Assembly: GCA_007131465.1 (NCBI GenBank)
Contig: SLQN01000205.1
Span: 1-9,106, forward strand
DNA: 9,106 nucleotides
Origin: Paracoccaceae bacterium
GTDB taxonomy: Bacteria; Pseudomonadota; Alphaproteobacteria; Rhodobacterales; Rhodobacteraceae
Direction of reading: 5' to 3'
Shown piece by piece: positions 7,030 through 9,106 of the stretch. The notes beneath the pieces were generated by a model, which saw only the letters and a list, made by a program, of their open reading frames with translations, had not been told where the DNA came from and searched no databases. The translations under genes and the position numbers were made by a program. Position 1 is the first letter of the stretch; each line of letters opens with the position of its first letter.

Positions 7030-7505
7030 TCCGTCAGGTCGGCCAGCAGCCGCGTGGCAAGCTGATCGGCAAGGATCTGCATCAGGCGCGCCTCAGCATC
7101 CTCCTGCGCGCGCCGGACGGCAAGCTGCGTATCGGTGATTGAATAGTTGGTGAAATTCCGCAGACTGCCTTCCGAGACGACATCGCCTGTTGCGCGTTCG
7201 CTCAGGGAATAGTCCAGCGTTCCGAACACACTGTTGCGTGTCGCGCCAAACCCGGAGACCTGCGCCGCGCTGCGTTCCGTGGTCGCGATGGTATAGGCCA
7301 GATCGAAGCGCGGGGCTGTGGGGCGGCCAAGCCGCTGTTCCAGCGCCGCTACGAAGTCGAAATCAAGCGAGGTGGCCGGGTCCGCCGCGCGCACCTGTCC
7401 GCGCAGCGCCTGCCCCGCGCCCCCCGGCGCATAGGCCGGGGTGAAGCCGCAGGCAGGCAGGGCCAGAAGGCCCAGAAGCACGGTTCTGCGATCACACAAC
7501 GACAT
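7026..7505 (-). CDS. lptE: LPS-assembly lipoprotein LptE
   Basis: This 159-residue outer-membrane lipoprotein is expected to plug and support LptD, which inserts lipopolysaccharide into the outer leaflet. The signal sequence runs from M1 to a lipobox LPAC, with the lipidated cysteine at C19; [10 protein letters not shown] follows, and GFxPxY after the cysteine is typical of alphaproteobacterial LptE. The mature domain (about 40-155) is a mix of predicted strands and a C-terminal helix ([26 protein letters not shown]), as in the family. Sequence identity to E. coli LptE is low, so the call leans on lipobox, size and position between leuS and holA. The start ATG (7503-7505) lies inside the end of leuS, overlapping it by 14 bases. 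A later GTG start (V9) would make the signal too short. The signal contains an arginine pair (R6-R7) before the hydrophobic core. Confidence 0.88.
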   Translation of the reverse strand: MSLCDRRTVLLGLLALPACGFTPAYAPGGAGQALRGQVRAADPATSLDFDFVAALEQRLGRPTAPRFDLAYTIATTERSAAQVSGFGATRNSVFGTLDYSLSERATGDVVSEGSLRNFTNYSITDTQLAVRRAQEDAEARLMQILADQLATRLLADLTE

Positions 7506-9106
7506 TCACGATCCGCCCCGGAACCACGATCAGCTTTTTCGGTGCATTGCCCGCAAGGGCCTTGCGCACAGCATCATCCGCGAGCGCCAGTTTTTCAACA
7601 TCTTCCTTCGCCATGTCGGCAGGAACCTCGATTTCGCTGCGCCGTTTCCCGTTGATCTGGATGGGCAGGATGATCGTGTCCTGTTTCAGCATCTCCGGGT
7701 CGGCCTGCGGCCAAGGGGCCTGCGCCACCAGCCCCACGCCACCCTGATGCGCCCAGATTTCCTCGGCCAGATGCGGGACCATGGGGGCCATCAGTTGCGC
7801 GAGCGTGCGCATGGCGGTGCTCATCGCCGCACCGCTGGCGGTGGATTTCGAGAGCGTGTTGGTGAAGGCATACAACTCGGCAATCGCCTTGTTGAAGGCG
7901 AAATTCTCGATGGCTTTCGTTGTATCGGCAATCGCGCGATGCATCGCGCGCATCAACTCGGTATCGGCCTGCGTCGCGCTGCTATCGGGCATGGCCCGGA
8001 TGCGGTCTGAAAGCGCCCAGACGCGGCCAAGATGCTTGAACGCCGCTTCGGCCCCGGCGCTGGTCCATTCCACATCGCGTTCGGGCGGGCTGTCGGACAT
8101 GACGAACCAGCGCGCGGTATCGGCCCCGAAGGCGCTGATGATATTGACCGGATCGACCACATTCTTCTTGGATTTCGACATCTTGGCCGAGGGGATGATG
8201 CGCACGGCTTCCCCCGTGGCCTTCAGTTTGCCGTCCTCGACGTCTTCGGGCAGGTGAAAGACCTTGCGGCCCTTGTCGTCCTGCGTCTGATAAATCTCAT
8301 GCGTCACCATCCCTTGCGTGAACAGCGCATTGAACGGCTCCGACGCGGAGTCGGGCAGATGGCCGGTCTTCACCATCGCGCGGGCGAAGAACCGAGAATA
8401 CAGCAGATGCAGGATCGCGTGTTCGATGCCGCCGATATACTGGTCCACATTCATCCAGTAGGCGGCATCTTCCGCATTGGTGGGCGTATTGGCGCGGGGC
8501 GAGGTGAAGCGCGCGTAATACCACGACGAATCGACGAAGGTATCCATCGTGTCGGTTTCGCGTCGGGCGGGCGCGCCGCAGGACGGGCAGGCGCAGTCGC
8601 GCCATGTCGGGTGGCGGTCGAGCGGGTTGCCGGGGACATCAAAAGTCACATCCATTGGCAAAGCGACGGGCAGGTTTTCCTTCCGCTCTGGCACGACCCC
8701 GCAGGCGTCGCAATGCACCACCGGGATCGGGCAGCCCCAGTAGCGCTGGCGCGACAGACCCCAGTCGCGCAGCCGGTATTGCGTCACGCCATGCCCCACG
8801 CCCTGCGATTCGCAAAAGGCAATCGCGGCCTCGACGGCTGCCGCGCCCGTCTGCACCTCTTCGCCCGCAAACCCGCGCACATAGCGCACGGATTCGGTCT
8901 TGGGTGGCACATATGCAGTTGCATCGACAGGCGCGGGGTCGTCCAGTGCCTCGAACACATCGACCACCGGCAGCGCATATTTCCGCGCGAAATCCAGATC
9001 GCGCTGGTCATGGCCTGGCACACCGAAAATCGCGCCCGTGCCGTAATCCATCAGGATGAAATTGGCGATATAGACCGGCAGTTCCCAGTCATTATCGAAC
9101 GGGTGG
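7492..9106 (-). CDS. leuS: Leucyl-tRNA synthetase, partial (5' end outside window)
   Basis: This class Ia synthetase charges tRNA-Leu with leucine. The window holds the last 537 residues, about 60-65% of a protein of about 850; the N-terminus with HIGH and the threonine-rich editing strand lie to the right. The reading frame is open to the edge ([20 protein letters not shown]). An internal Met at 9051 is not the start. Visible are the end of the CP1 editing domain (GHDQRD, 9013-8998, with the two aspartates matching E. coli D342 and D345) and the catalytic [14 protein letters not shown] (8764-8722). Two CxxC pairs (CDACG and CPSCG) probably bind zinc; E. coli lacks the second pair. [12 protein letters not shown] follows, then KMSKS at 8170-8184, which binds ATP. 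The anticodon-binding helical domain and small C-terminal domain end in RIVNVVV. It is the first visible gene of the leuS-lptE-holA-GST unit. Confidence 0.98.
   Translation of the reverse strand, partial: HPFDNDWELPVYIANFILMDYGTGAIFGVPGHDQRDLDFARKYALPVVDVFEALDDPAPVDATAYVPPKTESVRYVRGFAGEEVQTGAAAVEAAIAFCESQGVGHGVTQYRLRDWGLSRQRYWGCPIPVVHCDACGVVPERKENLPVALPMDVTFDVPGNPLDRHPTWRDCACPSCGAPARRETDTMDTFVDSSWYYARFTSPRANTPTNAEDAAYWMNVDQYIGGIEHAILHLLYSRFFARAMVKTGHLPDSASEPFNALFTQGMVTHEIYQTQDDKGRKVFHLPEDVEDGKLKATGEAVRIIPSAKMSKSKKNVVDPVNIISAFGADTARWFVMSDSPPERDVEWTSAGAEAAFKHLGRVWALSDRIRAMPDSSATQADTELMRAMHRAIADTTKAIENFAFNKAIAELYAFTNTLSKSTASGAAMSTAMRTLAQLMAPMVPHLAEEIWAHQGGVGLVAQAPWPQADPEMLKQDTIILPIQINGKRRSEIEVPADMAKEDVEKLALADDAVRKALAGNAPKKLIVVPGRIVNVVV

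Noticed and set aside
7492..9051. The Met at 9049-9051 as the start of leuS
   Set aside because: The frame stays open to the window edge and the upstream residues match the LeuRS editing domain, so this Met is internal.
8604..9059. A 151-codon open frame on the plus strand opposite leuS
   Set aside because: Arg/Pro/Ser/Ala-rich shadow of the leuS coding sequence, with no supporting feature.

Overview
The window is a GC-rich, densely packed stretch of bacterial chromosome. Every gene I can read is a recognisable housekeeping or core-metabolism gene. The leuS-lptE-holA order, a membrane-anchored CycM-type cytochrome c beside a monofunctional prephenate dehydratase, and the Yej-type peptide transporter together suggest an alphaproteobacterium, most likely of the Rhodobacterales (Rhodobacteraceae). 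That assignment rests on remembered gene order and protein resemblance, not on a search. I see no insertion sequence, phage gene, CRISPR array, tRNA, rRNA or other mobile or accessory system.

Left region (1-3729, minus strand): yejA-yejB-yejE, in that order of transcription. They encode the periplasmic binding protein and two inner-membrane permeases of a peptide ABC importer. yejE runs off the left edge, and the ATPase gene yejF would be expected beyond it. Only 3 bases separate yejA from yejB and yejB from yejE, so this is one operon. It starts at a GTG codon with a strong Shine-Dalgarno sequence. A short leader of about 135 bases lies upstream, and next to it is a rho-independent terminator that belongs to the next gene.

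Middle region (3865-5390): a cycM-like membrane-anchored cytochrome c (minus) and pheA, prephenate dehydratase (plus), are divergently transcribed from a 122-base spacer. The cytochrome is a probable electron carrier between the bc1 complex and terminal oxidases. PheA makes phenylpyruvate for phenylalanine synthesis. pheA then converges on the next block with only 9 bases between stop codons.

Right region (5400-9106, minus strand): leuS (partial, entering from the right edge), lptE, holA and a glutathione S-transferase gene. leuS overlaps lptE by 14 bases, lptE overlaps holA by 4 bases (ATGA), and the GST starts 13 bases after holA with its own Shine-Dalgarno. This looks like one transcription unit joining leucyl-tRNA charging, LPS export to the outer membrane, the replicative clamp loader and a small GST enzyme.

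I did not find a convincing undescribed system. The points worth a second look are modest: translational coupling in leuS-lptE-holA, divergence of the phenylalanine-binding motifs in PheA, a twin-arginine-like signal sequence in LptE, and the likely muropeptide role of the Yej transporter.
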